64,000 bases of DNA from Mycobacterium sp. MYCO198283 (lineage in GTDB: Bacteria > Actinomycetota > Actinomycetes > Mycobacteriales > Mycobacteriaceae), in the NCBI RefSeq assembly GCF_021213805.1, contig NZ_JAJQJI010000010.1, forward strand, positions 1 through 64,000, read 5' to 3'. The notes under the pieces were generated by a model. That model saw only the letters and a program-made list of their open reading frames with translations, searched no databases and had not been told where the DNA came from. Shown piece after piece: positions 8,098 through 17,249 of this stretch (position 1 is the first letter of the stretch; each line of letters starts with the position of its first letter). Both the position numbers and the translations under genes were made by a program.

Positions 8098-9879
8098 TCA
8101 GCCCTCCATGTTCTGCAGCCACATCTCCAGGACACCCAGTTGCCACAACGAGTTCCCGTCGAGCACGGTGCGATGCCGGTTCGGGTCCGACAGCAGGGTG
8201 TCGAGGACCTCGCGACGGTACAGGCCGCGCTCCCGGGCCGCCCGGGCGGTCAGCGCGTCACGGACCATGTCGAGCAGCGGGCCGTCCAGATGACGGATCC
8301 CGGGCACCGGGAAGTACCCCTTCTTGCGGTCGATCACGTCGGCCGGGAGCAGTTTGCGCGACGCCTCCTTGAGCACGCCCTTGCCGCCGGACGCCAGCTT
8401 GAACTCGGGCGGGCAGGTGGCCGCGAGCTCGACGAAGTCGTGGTCGAGGAACGGCACCCGGGCCTCGAGCCCCCACGCCATCGTCATGTTGTCGACGCGC
8501 TTCACCGGGTCGTCGACCAGCATCACCGTGGTGTCCAGCCGCAGGGCGGCGTCGACGGCCGTCTCCGCACCCGGCGCCGACTGGTGCGTCCGCACGAACT
8601 CGAGGCTCACGTCGTGGTCGAGCGTGTAGTCCGGCGCCAGGATCGACAGCACGTCGCTGTGCCCACGGTCGAAGAACACCTTGGCGTAGGCGTCGGTGAC
8701 GGCCGCCCGGTCGACGTTCGCCAGCGGCGGGTACCAGCTGTAGCCGGCGAGGACCTCGTCGGCGCCCTGCCCGGACTGCACCACCCGGACCGACTTGCTG
8801 ACCTCCTCGGACAGCAGATAGAAGGCGACGCAGTCGTGGCTGACCATCGGCTCGCTCATCGCCGCGATGGTCCGCGGCACCGCGGGCAGCAGCCGGGACG
8901 AATCGATGTGGATCTTGTGGTGGTCGGTGTCGAACGCCTTGGCGACCATGTCGGAGTAGACGTACTCGTCGCCGGATTCGCCGCCCGCGGAGTCGAAGCC
9001 GATGCTGAAGGTGGCCAGCCCGTGCTGCCCCTGCTCGGCGAGCAGCGCCACCACCATCGACGAGTCGATGCCGCCCGACAGCAACACCCCCACCGGGACG
9101 TCGGACACCATCCGCCGCTCCACCGAGGTCCGCAGTGCGTCGAGCAGGGCGTCCTGCCAGTCACCGAACGACCAGTCCGCGCGCGACGGGTCCCGTTCGA
9201 ACACCGGCGACCAGTAGACCGTGTCCTCGAAGGTGCCGTCGGGCTGGACGACCCGGACGGTGGCGGGCGGCAACTTCCGGATGCCCTGATACACGGTGCG
9301 CGGCGCCGGCACCACCGCGTGGAAGCTCATGTAGTGGTGCAGCGCGTGGCGGTCGAGGTCGGTGTTCACCCCGCCGCCGTCGATGAGCGCGCGCACCGTG
9401 GACGCGAACCGCAGCTTCCCCGGCCACTGCGCGTAGTACAGCGGCTTGATGCCGAGCCGGTCGCGCCCCAGCGTCACCACCCCGGTGTCGCGGTCGTGGA
9501 CGGCGAACGCGAACATCCCCTTGAAACGCTCGACACACCGCGGACCCCAGCGGTGGAATGCCTTGAGCAGCACCTCGCTGTCCGCGGTGGAGAAGAAGCG
9601 GTAGCCGACGTCCTGCAGCTCCCGGCGGAGCTGCTGATAGTTGTAGATGATCCCGTTGAAGACGAGCGACAGGCCGAGCTCGCTGTCGACCATGGGCTGC
9701 TCGCCGCACGCCGACAGGTCGATGATCGACAGGCGCCGGTGCCCGAATGCGACCCGGCCGTGCGCGACGAGACCGTCGGAGTCCGGGCCGCGCGACTCCA
9801 TGGCGCCGGTCATCCGGTTGACCGCGGCGACGTCGGCCGATCTGCCGTCGAAGCGGATCTCTCCGCAGATTCCGCACAT
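8098..9879 (-). CDS. Asparagine-synthase-family amidotransferase, NAGGN type
   Basis: A 593-aa glutamine-dependent amidotransferase. Cys2 (MCGICGE) is the glutaminase nucleophile, and a PP-loop synthetase motif SGGIDSS lies near residue 267. Segments such as SEPMVSHDC and QSGQGADEVLAGYSWYPP are what I remember of the subfamily that amidates N-acetylglutaminylglutamine, an osmoprotectant dipeptide, rather than of ordinary AsnB. The usual partners (GNAT/ATP-grasp ligase and M42 peptidase) are not in this window; an S9 peptidase is coupled instead. AAGGGG lies 9 nt before the ATG. Ordinary asparagine synthetase activity is the alternative. Confidence 0.8.
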   Translation of the reverse strand: MCGICGEIRFDGRSADVAAVNRMTGAMESRGPDSDGLVAHGRVAFGHRRLSIIDLSACGEQPMVDSELGLSLVFNGIIYNYQQLRRELQDVGYRFFSTADSEVLLKAFHRWGPRCVERFKGMFAFAVHDRDTGVVTLGRDRLGIKPLYYAQWPGKLRFASTVRALIDGGGVNTDLDRHALHHYMSFHAVVPAPRTVYQGIRKLPPATVRVVQPDGTFEDTVYWSPVFERDPSRADWSFGDWQDALLDALRTSVERRMVSDVPVGVLLSGGIDSSMVVALLAEQGQHGLATFSIGFDSAGGESGDEYVYSDMVAKAFDTDHHKIHIDSSRLLPAVPRTIAAMSEPMVSHDCVAFYLLSEEVSKSVRVVQSGQGADEVLAGYSWYPPLANVDRAAVTDAYAKVFFDRGHSDVLSILAPDYTLDHDVSLEFVRTHQSAPGAETAVDAALRLDTTVMLVDDPVKRVDNMTMAWGLEARVPFLDHDFVELAATCPPEFKLASGGKGVLKEASRKLLPADVIDRKKGYFPVPGIRHLDGPLLDMVRDALTARAARERGLYRREVLDTLLSDPNRHRTVLDGNSLWQLGVLEMWLQNMEG

Positions 9880-9969
9880 GGTTCAAGCCCCTTCTCGTAG
9901 GGAAGCGCCGGGTACTAGCTTGCCCTGTCGGCGCCCCGCGCGAGAACTGAGGCCGTGCGGCCGGCGCGG

Positions 9970-9975
9970 TACCCT
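9970..9975 (+). promoter_or_regulatory. -10 element upstream of the MmpS-like gene
   Basis: TACCCT with a 7-nt spacer to an ATG at 9983, the same spacing as the leaderless promoters elsewhere in the window. It implies a transcript beginning at a five-codon ORF rather than at the main gene. Confidence 0.5.
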
Positions 9976-9982
9976 GGCGGCA

Positions 9983-9997
9983 ATGAGGTGGGTATGA
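9983..9997 (+). CDS. Four-residue leaderless mini-ORF, overlapping the next start
   Basis: ATG AGG TGG GTA TGA encodes MRWV. Its stop overlaps the ATG of the next gene (ATGA at 9994-9997). If the transcript starts at 9983, ribosomes would translate this mini-ORF and reinitiate on the MmpS-like gene. The GAGGTGGG inside it can also serve as the ribosome-binding site for ATG 9994, which is the simpler explanation. Confidence 0.35.
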   Translation: MRWV

Positions 9998-10725
9998 GCC
10001 GCGACGTGCCGCCGCGCGACGATCAGTCCGACGCCACGCGCCGGATCGGGAACCCCTACGACCTGTACGGGCACTCCGCCGGCGATCCGGCATACGCGGG
10101 CCAGTCGCCGTGGGCGCCGACCGGACCGCCGCCGCAGCGCCCGACCGAGCAGCTGCCGCCCTACTGGACGCAGACCAACCCGCAGGCGCCGCTGCCCGAC
10201 CCCGGCGACGAGCCCCCGCACGACGAGCGCCCGTCGAAGTGGTTGTGGATCTTCGCCGGGGTGGCCGTGGTCCTGGTGATCGGCTTGGCCGTCGCGCTGG
10301 TGATCGTGACGAGCTCGTCGAAGGAGGAGACGGTGGTGTCGCCGTTGCCGGCGCTCACCCCGACCGCCACCACCAGCACGTCGCGGTCCCCCACCGCGGT
10401 GGTACCCCCGAGCAGCCGCCCGACCAGCACGACGTCGGCGAGCCCCACCACCACCTCGGGTACGGCGTCCGGGGCCACGCAGACCGTCGTCTACGAGGTG
10501 AGCGGAACCGGGCGCGCGCTCTCCATCACCTACGCCGACAGCGAGAGCATGGCCATGGAGTTCAACGTGCAGCTGCCCTGGCGCAAGGAGCTCACGTTGC
10601 CGCAGCCGGCCGAGAGTGCGGCGAGCGTCTCGATCGTCACCTACGGCGGCGAGGTGACCTGCAGCGTCTTCGTCGACGGCTCGCAGGTCAAGCAGCAGAC
10701 GGGTAACACCTTCACGAGCTGCTGA
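9994..10725 (+). CDS. Proline-rich membrane protein with MmpS-like C-terminal domain (Rv2507-like)
   Basis: A 243-aa protein: a disordered Pro-rich cytoplasmic N terminus (about 1-80), one membrane helix (about 86-107), a Ser/Thr/Pro linker, then an extracytoplasmic domain (about 160-243) with VVYEVSGTG, LPWRKELTLP and a C-terminal cysteine pair, as in MmpS proteins. MmpS proteins assist MmpL lipid exporters, but no mmpL gene lies here. The position next to bkaR matches Rv2507. An upstream GTG (9955) would lengthen it, but the ATG is better placed after GAGGTGGG. The 3' end overlaps the convergent MFS gene by 14 nt. Confidence 0.82.
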   Translation: MSRDVPPRDDQSDATRRIGNPYDLYGHSAGDPAYAGQSPWAPTGPPPQRPTEQLPPYWTQTNPQAPLPDPGDEPPHDERPSKWLWIFAGVAVVLVIGLAVALVIVTSSSKEETVVSPLPALTPTATTSTSRSPTAVVPPSSRPTSTTSASPTTTSGTASGATQTVVYEVSGTGRALSITYADSESMAMEFNVQLPWRKELTLPQPAESAASVSIVTYGGEVTCSVFVDGSQVKQQTGNTFTSC

Positions 10726-12028
10726 GCGGGCGCGCCGGAGTCCGCACGCCCAGCATGGCGACCAGTCCGGCGGTGAGCACGACGAGCAGGCCGGCGGTGC
10801 CCGCGCGGTCGGTGCCGAACCAGTCGATGAAGCTGAAGAACAGCCACGGCGCCAGGAACGACACGGCGCGGCCGGTGGTCGTGTAGAGGCCGAACGCCAC
10901 GCCTTCCTTGCCTTCGGCGGACATGCGCATCATCAGCGTGCGGGCCGCCGCCTGGGTGGGGCCGATGAACAGGCACAGCAGCAGCCCGCACACCCAGAAC
11001 GCCAGCGGCCCGGACAGCGCCAGCAGCGCCGAGCCGGTGATGATCATGGCGATCAGCGAGCCGACGATGACGGGCTTGGACCCCACCCGGTCGTCGGCGA
11101 GCCCGCCCGCCACCGCGCCGAGCGCCGCCACCACGCTCGCCGCCACCCCGAAGAGCAGCACGTCGCTCTGGGAGATGCCGTACACGGTGACGCCCAGCAC
11201 CGCCCCGAACGCGAACACCCCGGCCAGGCCGTCCCGGAACACCGCGCTGGCGAGCAGGTAGAAGACGACGTTGCGGTCGCGTCGCCACTCGCCGCGGATC
11301 TCCTGCCACAGCCGGCGGTAGCCACCGAACAACCCGACCGGCTGCGGCGACGGTTCGCCTGCCACCGGGCGGGCCGTCACGATCAGGGGCAGCGCGAACA
11401 GCAGGAACCACGCCGCGGCCAGCAGCATGGCCAGCCGCACGTTCAGGCCGTCCGCCGTCGGAACGCCGAGCAGTCCGCGCCGGTCTCCGTCACCGGCGAT
11501 GAGCGTTCCGTAGACCAGCAGCAGCAGTAGCACGCTCCCGACATAGCCGCAGGCCCAGCCGAAGCCCGACACCCGGCCCGACGTCTGCGGAGTGGACAGC
11601 TGTCGCAACATCGCGTTGTACGGCACGCTGGCGAGGTCACTGCAGGCGGCCGTCAAGGCCAGCAGCACCAACCCCGGCAACAGGTAGCGGTGGTCGTCGC
11701 GGATCAGGCTCATGGCGGCCGTCAGCGCCACCGCGCCGCCGGTGAGCACCGCGAGCCCCATCCGACGTCGCCGGGGCGCCTCGACCCAGATCCCGGTGAC
11801 CGGGGCGAGCAGCGCCACCGTGAGGCCTGCGACGGTCATCGCCCGGCCCAGCCAGCTCGCCGGGGACGTGTCACCGGGCAGGCCTTCGCCGACCGTGCCG
11901 GTGAGGTAGACCGAGAAGACGAAGGTGACGACGATGGCGTTCAGCCCGGTCGAGCCGCAGTCCCACAGCGCCCAGGCCACCACCCGGAAGCGGTCGACGG
12001 CCGGGTCGCCCGGCCGGGGAGATGCCAC
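10712..12028 (-). CDS. MFS-type multi-pass membrane transporter (Rv2508c-like)
   Basis: A 438-aa major-facilitator-like protein with about 12 hydrophobic segments. It resembles the UMF1/vacuole-effluxer branch in its opening WALWDCGSTGLNAIVVTFVFS segment. Substrate unknown. Start chosen at GTG 12028, because TATCGT lies 8 nt upstream and because ATG 12055 (giving 447 aa) would overlap the start of the divergent SDR gene. The alternative start cannot be excluded. It is divergent from the SDR with only 25 nt between starts, so the promoters overlap. Confidence 0.82.
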   Translation of the reverse strand: MASPRPGDPAVDRFRVVAWALWDCGSTGLNAIVVTFVFSVYLTGTVGEGLPGDTSPASWLGRAMTVAGLTVALLAPVTGIWVEAPRRRRMGLAVLTGGAVALTAAMSLIRDDHRYLLPGLVLLALTAACSDLASVPYNAMLRQLSTPQTSGRVSGFGWACGYVGSVLLLLLVYGTLIAGDGDRRGLLGVPTADGLNVRLAMLLAAAWFLLFALPLIVTARPVAGEPSPQPVGLFGGYRRLWQEIRGEWRRDRNVVFYLLASAVFRDGLAGVFAFGAVLGVTVYGISQSDVLLFGVAASVVAALGAVAGGLADDRVGSKPVIVGSLIAMIITGSALLALSGPLAFWVCGLLLCLFIGPTQAAARTLMMRMSAEGKEGVAFGLYTTTGRAVSFLAPWLFFSFIDWFGTDRAGTAGLLVVLTAGLVAMLGVRTPARPLSSS

Positions 12029-12040
12029 GATCGCCCACGA

Positions 12041-12046
12041 TATAGT
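12041..12046 (+). promoter_or_regulatory. -10 element of the SDR gene (leaderless)
   Basis: TATAGT, 7 nt before ATG 12054. The reverse complement of the same A/T stretch contributes to a TATCGT element for the divergent MFS gene, so the two promoters share bases. Confidence 0.6.
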
Positions 12047-12053
12047 CCGGCCC

Positions 12054-12860
12054 ATGCCCGTACCCGCCCCCAGCCCCGACGCCCGCGCCGTCGTGACCGG
12101 CGCGTCGCAGAACATCGGCGAGGCACTGGCCACCGAGCTCGCCGCGCGGGGCCACCATCTGATCGTCACCGCGCGCCGCGGCGACGTGTTGGCGGCGCTC
12201 GCGGCGCGGTTGCAGCAGCGTTACGGCGTGACGGTCGAGGTCCGGCCCGTGGACCTGGCCGATCCCGGGCAGCGCGGCGACTTCGCCGAGGAGCTGGCGG
12301 GCCGGGAGATCTCGATCCTGTGCGCGAACGCGGGGACCGCCACCTTCGGGCCGATCAGCCGGCTCGACCCGGCCGGCGAGCGCGCGCAGGTGCAGCTGAA
12401 CGTGCACGGTGTCTACGACCTGGTGCTGGCGGTACTGCCGGGCATGGTGGCGCGGCGGGCCGGCGGAATCCTGATCTCCGGCTCGGCCGCCGGCAACTCG
12501 CCGATCCCCAACAACGCCACCTACGCCGCCACCAAGGCGTTCGTCAACACGTTCAGCGAGTCCCTGCGCGGCGAGCTGAAGGGTCAGGGCGTGCACGTGA
12601 CGCTGCTGGCGCCCGGCCCGGTGCGCGCCGACCTGCCCGATCCCGACGAGGCGTCGCTGGTGGACAAGCTCATCCCCGACTTCCTGTGGATCTCCACCGA
12701 GCACACCGCCAAGCTGTCGCTGGACGGGCTGGAGCGCAACAAGATGCGCGTGGTGCCCGGCGTGACGTCCAAGGCGATGTCGGTGGCCAGCGGCTATGCG
12801 CCGCGCGCCGTCGTCACCCCGATCGTGGGCGCCGTCTACAAGAAGCTCGGCGGCGACTAA
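12054..12860 (+). CDS. Short-chain dehydrogenase/reductase (Rv2509-like)
   Basis: A 268-aa classical SDR. The N-terminal cofactor loop reads VTGASQNIGEALA, the core has LCANAG, and the catalytic Ser-Tyr-Lys appears in ISGSAAGN and YAATKAF. The TARRGD segment after strand 2 favours NADP(H). M. tuberculosis Rv2509 has the same length and position and has been linked to mycolic acid maturation (beta-keto reduction). That role is transferred by synteny, not shown here. Start is leaderless, 7 nt after TATAGT. The TAA stop shares four bases with the convergent ATPase gene. Confidence 0.88.
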   Translation: MPVPAPSPDARAVVTGASQNIGEALATELAARGHHLIVTARRGDVLAALAARLQQRYGVTVEVRPVDLADPGQRGDFAEELAGREISILCANAGTATFGPISRLDPAGERAQVQLNVHGVYDLVLAVLPGMVARRAGGILISGSAAGNSPIPNNATYAATKAFVNTFSESLRGELKGQGVHVTLLAPGPVRADLPDPDEASLVDKLIPDFLWISTEHTAKLSLDGLERNKMRVVPGVTSKAMSVASGYAPRAVVTPIVGAVYKKLGGD

Positions 12861-14428
12861 CGGCGGCGGCGCCGGCGACCGGTGCCGAAGATGCTGCGGC
12901 TGATCTCGCGGCCGGCGGCTGATGCGGCCGATCGCATGAAGCTCTTGAACGCCGGGTTGTCCATCACCTTCTCCAGCGCGCCGGGGCCTTCGGGCTGCGC
13001 GGGCGCGGGCATGGGCGGGACGTCGATCGGCGGCGGGACCGGGGCGGGCGCTGGTGTGGCGGGCGGTGGCGTGAGCTTCGCGGTGAGCCGCTCATAGGCC
13101 GACTCGCGGTCGATCGGCTGGCCGTATTCGGCTTGCAGCGCACTGGCTTTCGCCGCCGTCGCGATGGCGTCGGCGCCGATGGTGTCCATCAGCGAGCGCG
13201 GCGCCCGCATGCGGGTCCACGCGACCGGCGTGGGCGCGCCCCGCTCCGACAGCACGGTGACGACGGCCTCGCCGATCCCGAGCGACGTCAGCGCTGTTTC
13301 CAGGTCGTAGACCGTCGTCTTCGGATAGGTGCGCACGGTCCGCGTCAGCGCCCGCTGGTCGTCGGGGGTGAAGGCGCGCAGCGCGTGCTGGATCCGCGCG
13401 CCCAGCTGCGACAGCACGTCTTTCGGTACGTCGGTGGGCAGCTGGGTGCAGAAGAACACCCCGACGCCCTTGGAGCGGATCAGCTTTACCGTCTGCTCGA
13501 CCTGCGCCAGGAACGCCTTCGACGCGTCGGCGAAGAGCAGGTGCGCCTCGTCGAAGAAGAACACCAGCTTCGGCTTGTCGACGTCGCCGACCTCGGGAAG
13601 CGATTCGAACAGGTCGGCGAGCACCCACATCAGGAACGTCGAGAACAGCACCGGCCGCGCGGCCTGGTCGCCGACCTCGAGCAGTGTCACCACGCCGCGG
13701 CCGGAACCGTCGACGCGCATCAGGTCCTGCGGATCGAGTTCCGGCTCACCGAAGAAGGTGTCCCCGCCGTCGGCCTCCAGGTTCACCAGCGCCCGCAGGA
13801 TCACCCCGGCGGTGGCCGGCGACACCGCGCCGAGCGCTTCGAGCTGCGGCTTGCCCTCGTCGCTGCGCAGATAGTTGATGACCGATCGCAGGTCCTTGAG
13901 GTCGAGCAGCGGCAACCCCTGCTGGTCGGCCCAGTGGAAGACGAGGCCGAGCGTCGACTCCTGAGTGGCGTTGAGCCCGAGCACCTTCGACAGCAGGATC
14001 GGCCCGAAGCTGGACATCGTGGCCCGCACCGGCACTCCCACGCCGCGAGCACCGAGCGACAGGAACTCGACGGGATAGGCCGTCGGGGACCAGTCGTCGC
14101 CGGTGTCCCGCGCGCGTTCGGTGGTGCGGTCGCTGACCGCCCCGGGCCGCGACAGGCCCGACAGATCGCCCTTCACGTCGGCCATCACCACCGGGACCCC
14201 GGCGGCCGACAGCTGCTCGGCCAACAGCTGCAGGGACTTCGTCTTGCCGGTGCCGGTGGCCCCCGCGACGAGCCCGTGGCGGTTGACGGTGGCGAGCGGA
14301 ATGCGGACGCGCGCCGCCGGGTCCACGGTCCCGTCGACGACGACGCTGCCCAGTTCGAGGGCCGGACCGTCGACCGCGTAGCCTGCGGCGATCTGCTGTG
14401 CGGGGGTGCCGGAAGTGTCGGTGCTCAT
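12857..14428 (-). CDS. HerA-like/DUF853 P-loop ATPase (Rv2510c-like)
   Basis: A 523-aa protein. Walker A GATGTGKT is at about 54-61, Walker [10 protein letters not shown] at about 285-295, and the arrangement is typical of the HerA/FtsK-like DUF853 family of DNA translocase-like ATPases. A Pro-rich linker (about 430-470) precedes an arginine-rich C terminus GTGRRRRRR likely to touch nucleic acid. The length agrees with the Rv2510c homologue. No HerA partner nuclease (NurA) is nearby. Start at MSTDTSG is supported by GGAGAG close upstream. It is divergent from orn. Biological role not established. Confidence 0.85.
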   Translation of the reverse strand: MSTDTSGTPAQQIAAGYAVDGPALELGSVVVDGTVDPAARVRIPLATVNRHGLVAGATGTGKTKSLQLLAEQLSAAGVPVVMADVKGDLSGLSRPGAVSDRTTERARDTGDDWSPTAYPVEFLSLGARGVGVPVRATMSSFGPILLSKVLGLNATQESTLGLVFHWADQQGLPLLDLKDLRSVINYLRSDEGKPQLEALGAVSPATAGVILRALVNLEADGGDTFFGEPELDPQDLMRVDGSGRGVVTLLEVGDQAARPVLFSTFLMWVLADLFESLPEVGDVDKPKLVFFFDEAHLLFADASKAFLAQVEQTVKLIRSKGVGVFFCTQLPTDVPKDVLSQLGARIQHALRAFTPDDQRALTRTVRTYPKTTVYDLETALTSLGIGEAVVTVLSERGAPTPVAWTRMRAPRSLMDTIGADAIATAAKASALQAEYGQPIDRESAYERLTAKLTPPPATPAPAPVPPPIDVPPMPAPAQPEGPGALEKVMDNPAFKSFMRSAASAAGREISRSIFGTGRRRRRR

Positions 14429-14471
14429 CGCTCTCCGACACTACTGTTGCCGGCGCCGGCGGCGATGGGCT

Positions 14472-14477
14472 TACTGT
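14472..14477 (+). promoter_or_regulatory. -10 element of orn (leaderless)
   Basis: TACTGT, 7 nt before GTG 14485. It supports the GTG at 14485 over the one at 14476, since the latter would overlap the -10. Confidence 0.6.
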
Positions 14478-14484
14478 GATCGCT

Positions 14485-15120
14485 GTGCGGGATGAACTGG
14501 TGTGGATCGACTGCGAGATGACGGGCCTGGACCTGCGCAAGGACCGGTTGATCGAGATCGCGGCGCTGGTCACCGACGGCGACCTCAACGTGCTGGGTGA
14601 CGGCGTCGACGTCGTGATCCACACCGACGACGCGGCGCTCGACGGGATGATCGACGTGGTGACCAAGATGCACACGCGGTCCGGGCTCATCGAGGAGGTG
14701 CGCGCCTCCACCGTCAGTCTGGCCGACGCCGAGCAGCTGGTGCTCGACTACATCCGCACACACGTGCCGGCGCCCAAAAGCGCTCCGCTGGCGGGCAATT
14801 CGATCGCCACCGACCGCGGGTTCATCGCCCGCGACATGCCGGCGCTCGACGAGCACCTGCACTACCGCATGATCGACGTCAGCTCCATCAAGGAGCTGTG
14901 CCGCCGGTGGTATCCGCGCATCTACTACGGCCAGCCCGAGAAGGGGCTCGCGCACCGGGCGCTCGCCGACATCCGCGAATCCATCCGCGAACTGCGCTAC
15001 TACCGCAGCACCGCCTTCGTGCCGCAGCCGGGGCCCTCGACCGCCGAGATCGCCGCGGCGGCCGGCGCCCTCGGCCTCGACGGCCAATCCGATTCGGCGT
15101 CGGCGGCGTCCACCGGCTAG
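14485..15120 (+). CDS. orn: Oligoribonuclease
   Basis: A 211-aa DEDDh 3'-5' exoribonuclease. Exo [11 protein letters not shown] supplies the Asp/Glu pair, Exo II is around [10 protein letters not shown], and Exo III is [10 protein letters not shown] with the catalytic His and Asp. It degrades 2-5 nt RNAs and pGpG to mononucleotides. The C-terminal extension beyond [10 protein letters not shown] is mycobacterial and low in complexity. The start is GTG 14485 (protein begins [11 protein letters not shown] after the initiator), consistent with TACTGT 7 nt upstream and with the M. tuberculosis protein. Followed directly by tRNA-His, as in M. tuberculosis. Confidence 0.95.
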   Translation: MRDELVWIDCEMTGLDLRKDRLIEIAALVTDGDLNVLGDGVDVVIHTDDAALDGMIDVVTKMHTRSGLIEEVRASTVSLADAEQLVLDYIRTHVPAPKSAPLAGNSIATDRGFIARDMPALDEHLHYRMIDVSSIKELCRRWYPRIYYGQPEKGLAHRALADIRESIRELRYYRSTAFVPQPGPSTAEIAAAAGALGLDGQSDSASAASTG

Positions 15121-15161
15121 TATCGGCAGTCGCTGCCGGCGCTCTCGGCTCGGCGGCAATG

Positions 15162-15234
15162 GTGGCTGTAGTTCAGTTGGTAGAGCACCAGGTTGTGATC
15201 CTGGCTGTCGCGGGTTCGAGTCCCGTCAGCCACC
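15162..15234 (+). tRNA. tRNA-His (anticodon GTG)
   Basis: A cloverleaf is readable: acceptor GTGGCTG pairs with CAGCCAC, the anticodon stem CCAGG/CCTGG encloses loop TTGTGAT, and the T arm contains GGTTCGAGTCC. The anticodon GTG is at 15195-15197. The G at 15161 can provide the G-1 that pairs with C73, as expected for tRNA-His. CCA is not encoded. Confidence 0.97.
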
Positions 15235-15245
15235 CCGAGAGACGA

Positions 15246-15284
15246 AGCCGGCCAGCCCGAACGGGCTGGCCGGCTTTCGTTTTT
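15246..15284 (+). terminator. Strong intrinsic terminator after tRNA-His
   Basis: A 14-bp perfect stem (15246-15259 with 15262-15275) closed by a 2-nt loop and followed by TTTCGTTTTT. It ends the orn/tRNA-His transcript just before the convergent ldtB stop. Confidence 0.88.
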
Positions 15285-15290
15285 CACCCG

Positions 15291-16511
15291 TCAGGCCGTC
15301 GCGTTGCCGGCCAGCCACTCACTCCACGGGATGTTCCAGTCACCGAGCCCGTCGGTACCCGGCAGCGGGCTGCCGACGGTGTTGACCACCTCGACGATGT
15401 CCCCGCGCTTGGTGTTGTCGTAGAACCACTTTGCGTTGCTGGTGCTGACGTTCAGGCAGCCGTGGCTGACGTTGCTGCGGCCCTGGCTGCCCACCGACCA
15501 CGGCGCGGCGTGCACGTAGATGCCGCTGTACGACATCTGCGTGGCCCAGTCCACCTCGGTGCGGTAACCGTTCGGCGAGTTCGACGGCACGCCGTAGGTC
15601 GACGAGTCCATCACCAGGTGCGAAAAGCGCTCACCGATGATGTAGATGCCGTTGTTGGTGGGCGTGCTGTTCTTGCCCATCGAGATCGGCATGGTCTTCA
15701 CCACCTCGCCGTTGCGGCGGATGGTCAGCGTCTTGGTGTTGTCGTCGGCGGTCGCGATCACCTCGTCGCCGATCGTGAACTTCGTCGAGGTGTTCTCCTG
15801 ACCGAAGAGCCCCTCGCCGAGATCGACGCCGTAGATGTCGACCTGCACCTCCACCTGCGTGCCCGGCTTCCAGTAGTGCTCCGGGCGCCACCGCACCTCG
15901 CGGTTGTTGAGCCAGTAGAACGCGCCGACCACCGGCGGGTCCGTCGTCACCTTGATGGCGCGCTCGGCGGCCGCCCGGTTCGGGATGTCCTCGTCGAAGC
16001 GCACCGCGATCGGCTGGCCGACCCCGACGACCTCGCCGTTGTTGGGCAGCAGGTAGCCCATCGTCAGGTTCTCGGGCGAATGCGTCTCGAAGGTCATCTC
16101 GCTCTTGGTCACGCCGCCGAGACCGACCGCCTCCGCCTGCAGGGTGTACTGCTTGTTGTAGCCGAGCGGCTCGGTGGTCGCCCAGGTCAGGCCGTCCGGG
16201 CTCAGAGCGCCCGCCACGGCCCGGCCCTCGTCGTTGGTTAGCGTCACGGCGCCGAGCACGCCGTCGCCTGCGGTCACCGTCACGGGCGCATCGACCGACA
16301 CCCCCACCGCGCCGTCGGTGACCGATGCCTGCAGCTTGGGCACCAACAGGTCGTCGAACGGCGTGCCCTTGTCGGTGATGACCTGCGGCGCCGCCGGCTC
16401 ACTGCTGCCCCCGCAGCCCGAGAGGGTCAGCGCGGCGACAACCAGCATCAGCAGCGCCGTCAACCACGTTCGCCGGCGTCGCGGACCGCCCGTTGCACGG
16501 ACCTGCCACAT
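15291..16511 (-). CDS. ldtB: L,D-transpeptidase 2 (LdtB/LppS)
   Basis: A 406-aa lipoprotein enzyme making 3-3 cross-links in peptidoglycan. A basic N terminus and hydrophobic segment end in a lipobox LSGC with Cys33. Two Ig-like domains (about 50-250) are followed by a YkuD catalytic domain with IYVHAAPW and SHGCLN, where Cys at about residue 352 is the nucleophile, and a C-terminal tail rich in Trp. All residues expected for carbapenem-sensitive Ldt activity are present. The start ATG follows GAGGTGGGG. The matching M. tuberculosis gene is Rv2518c. It is flanked by two tRNA genes and convergent with tRNA-His. Confidence 0.95.
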   Translation of the reverse strand: MWQVRATGGPRRRRTWLTALLMLVVAALTLSGCGGSSEPAAPQVITDKGTPFDDLLVPKLQASVTDGAVGVSVDAPVTVTAGDGVLGAVTLTNDEGRAVAGALSPDGLTWATTEPLGYNKQYTLQAEAVGLGGVTKSEMTFETHSPENLTMGYLLPNNGEVVGVGQPIAVRFDEDIPNRAAAERAIKVTTDPPVVGAFYWLNNREVRWRPEHYWKPGTQVEVQVDIYGVDLGEGLFGQENTSTKFTIGDEVIATADDNTKTLTIRRNGEVVKTMPISMGKNSTPTNNGIYIIGERFSHLVMDSSTYGVPSNSPNGYRTEVDWATQMSYSGIYVHAAPWSVGSQGRSNVSHGCLNVSTSNAKWFYDNTKRGDIVEVVNTVGSPLPGTDGLGDWNIPWSEWLAGNATA

Positions 16512-16669
16512 AATCTCGTCCCCACCTCATCTGCACCCTGCAGTGCGCATCGTTTCTGGCAATAGTCTAAGGGCTTTCGGCAGATGCGGCGTCTCGCGCG
16601 GCGGCCCGCTGCGACTCCCGCGCCCGGTTTCTCCCGGCGGCGCTTTCAGTGTTATCGTCGCTCCTCGAT

Positions 16670-16745
<76 letters not shown>

Positions 16746-16747
16746 GG

Positions 16748-16784
16748 CGAAAGGCTCCGCTCCGGCGGGGCCTTTCGGCGTTTT
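16748..16784 (+). terminator. Intrinsic terminator after tRNA-Lys
   Basis: The arm CGAAAGGCTCCGC pairs with GCGGGGCCTTTCG (13 bp, one G-T) around a 4-nt loop, followed by GCGTTTT. It starts 3 nt after the encoded CCA. Confidence 0.8.
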
Positions 16785-17011
16785 CGCCCTCGGTTGCCGC
16801 CCAGCCGATCCGTGGCACCGCCCGGCAACGCTGCGGGTGGCTGTTGACTTTCATCCCGCGTTACCGCCGCGGCGGCCGCTTCGAATGTGCGCCACCGACG
16901 CCTAAGCGGGCGACGGCGCCTTAACCGTCAGACGTGATTGACGCCATAGTCTGCAGCTCAGTCTTGCGGGGTACCGCTTTCACCGGCACACTTCAGTTAG
17001 CTGAGGAGGCG

Positions 17012-17239
17012 ATGCGTGATGTGGCGCACGTTTGCAGGCCGGGCGAAAAGGAAGCACTGATGGGTGGCATCGAGCCGGTGTCGACACCGTCTCATGCGGT
17101 GCCGCGGCAGCACGCCAGCAACGCCTCACAGCCGGTCGCCGTCCACAGCTGCCGTCGCCTCGGTATGTGCGCCAATCCGCCGGGACCGCAGCTCGCCGTT
17201 CCGCAGTGGCTGCGACGCAGGTGGGGTCGGGGGATCTGA
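17012..17239 (+). CDS. Possible small protein of unknown function
   Basis: A 75-codon ORF preceded by GAGGAGGC only 1-2 nt before the ATG, which is closer than usual. The product is Arg/Pro/His-rich, has three cysteines, and ends WLRRRWGRGI. It occupies the otherwise empty stretch between tRNA-Lys and the DUF3618 gene (16785-17249), where M. tuberculosis has a PE gene. I recognise no family. Codon use is less biased toward G/C at third positions than in neighbours, which counts against it. It is convergent with the DUF3618 gene. Confidence 0.3.
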   Translation: MRDVAHVCRPGEKEALMGGIEPVSTPSHAVPRQHASNASQPVAVHSCRRLGMCANPPGPQLAVPQWLRRRWGRGI

Positions 17240-17249
17240 CGCGCAGGCG

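Noticed and set aside
10712..12169. Longer start (12169) for the MFS gene
   Set aside because: The extra N terminus would overlap the first 115 nt of the divergent SDR gene, and its composition is that of an antisense frame.
11690..12922. 410-codon plus-strand frame spanning the MFS/SDR region
   Set aside because: It is out of frame with the recognisable SDR and is an Arg-rich shadow.
17012..17239. Small ORF considered as a WhiB-like protein because of its cysteines
   Set aside because: It has only three cysteines and lacks the C-xx-C spacing and the G-(V/I)-W-G-G turn of WhiB proteins.
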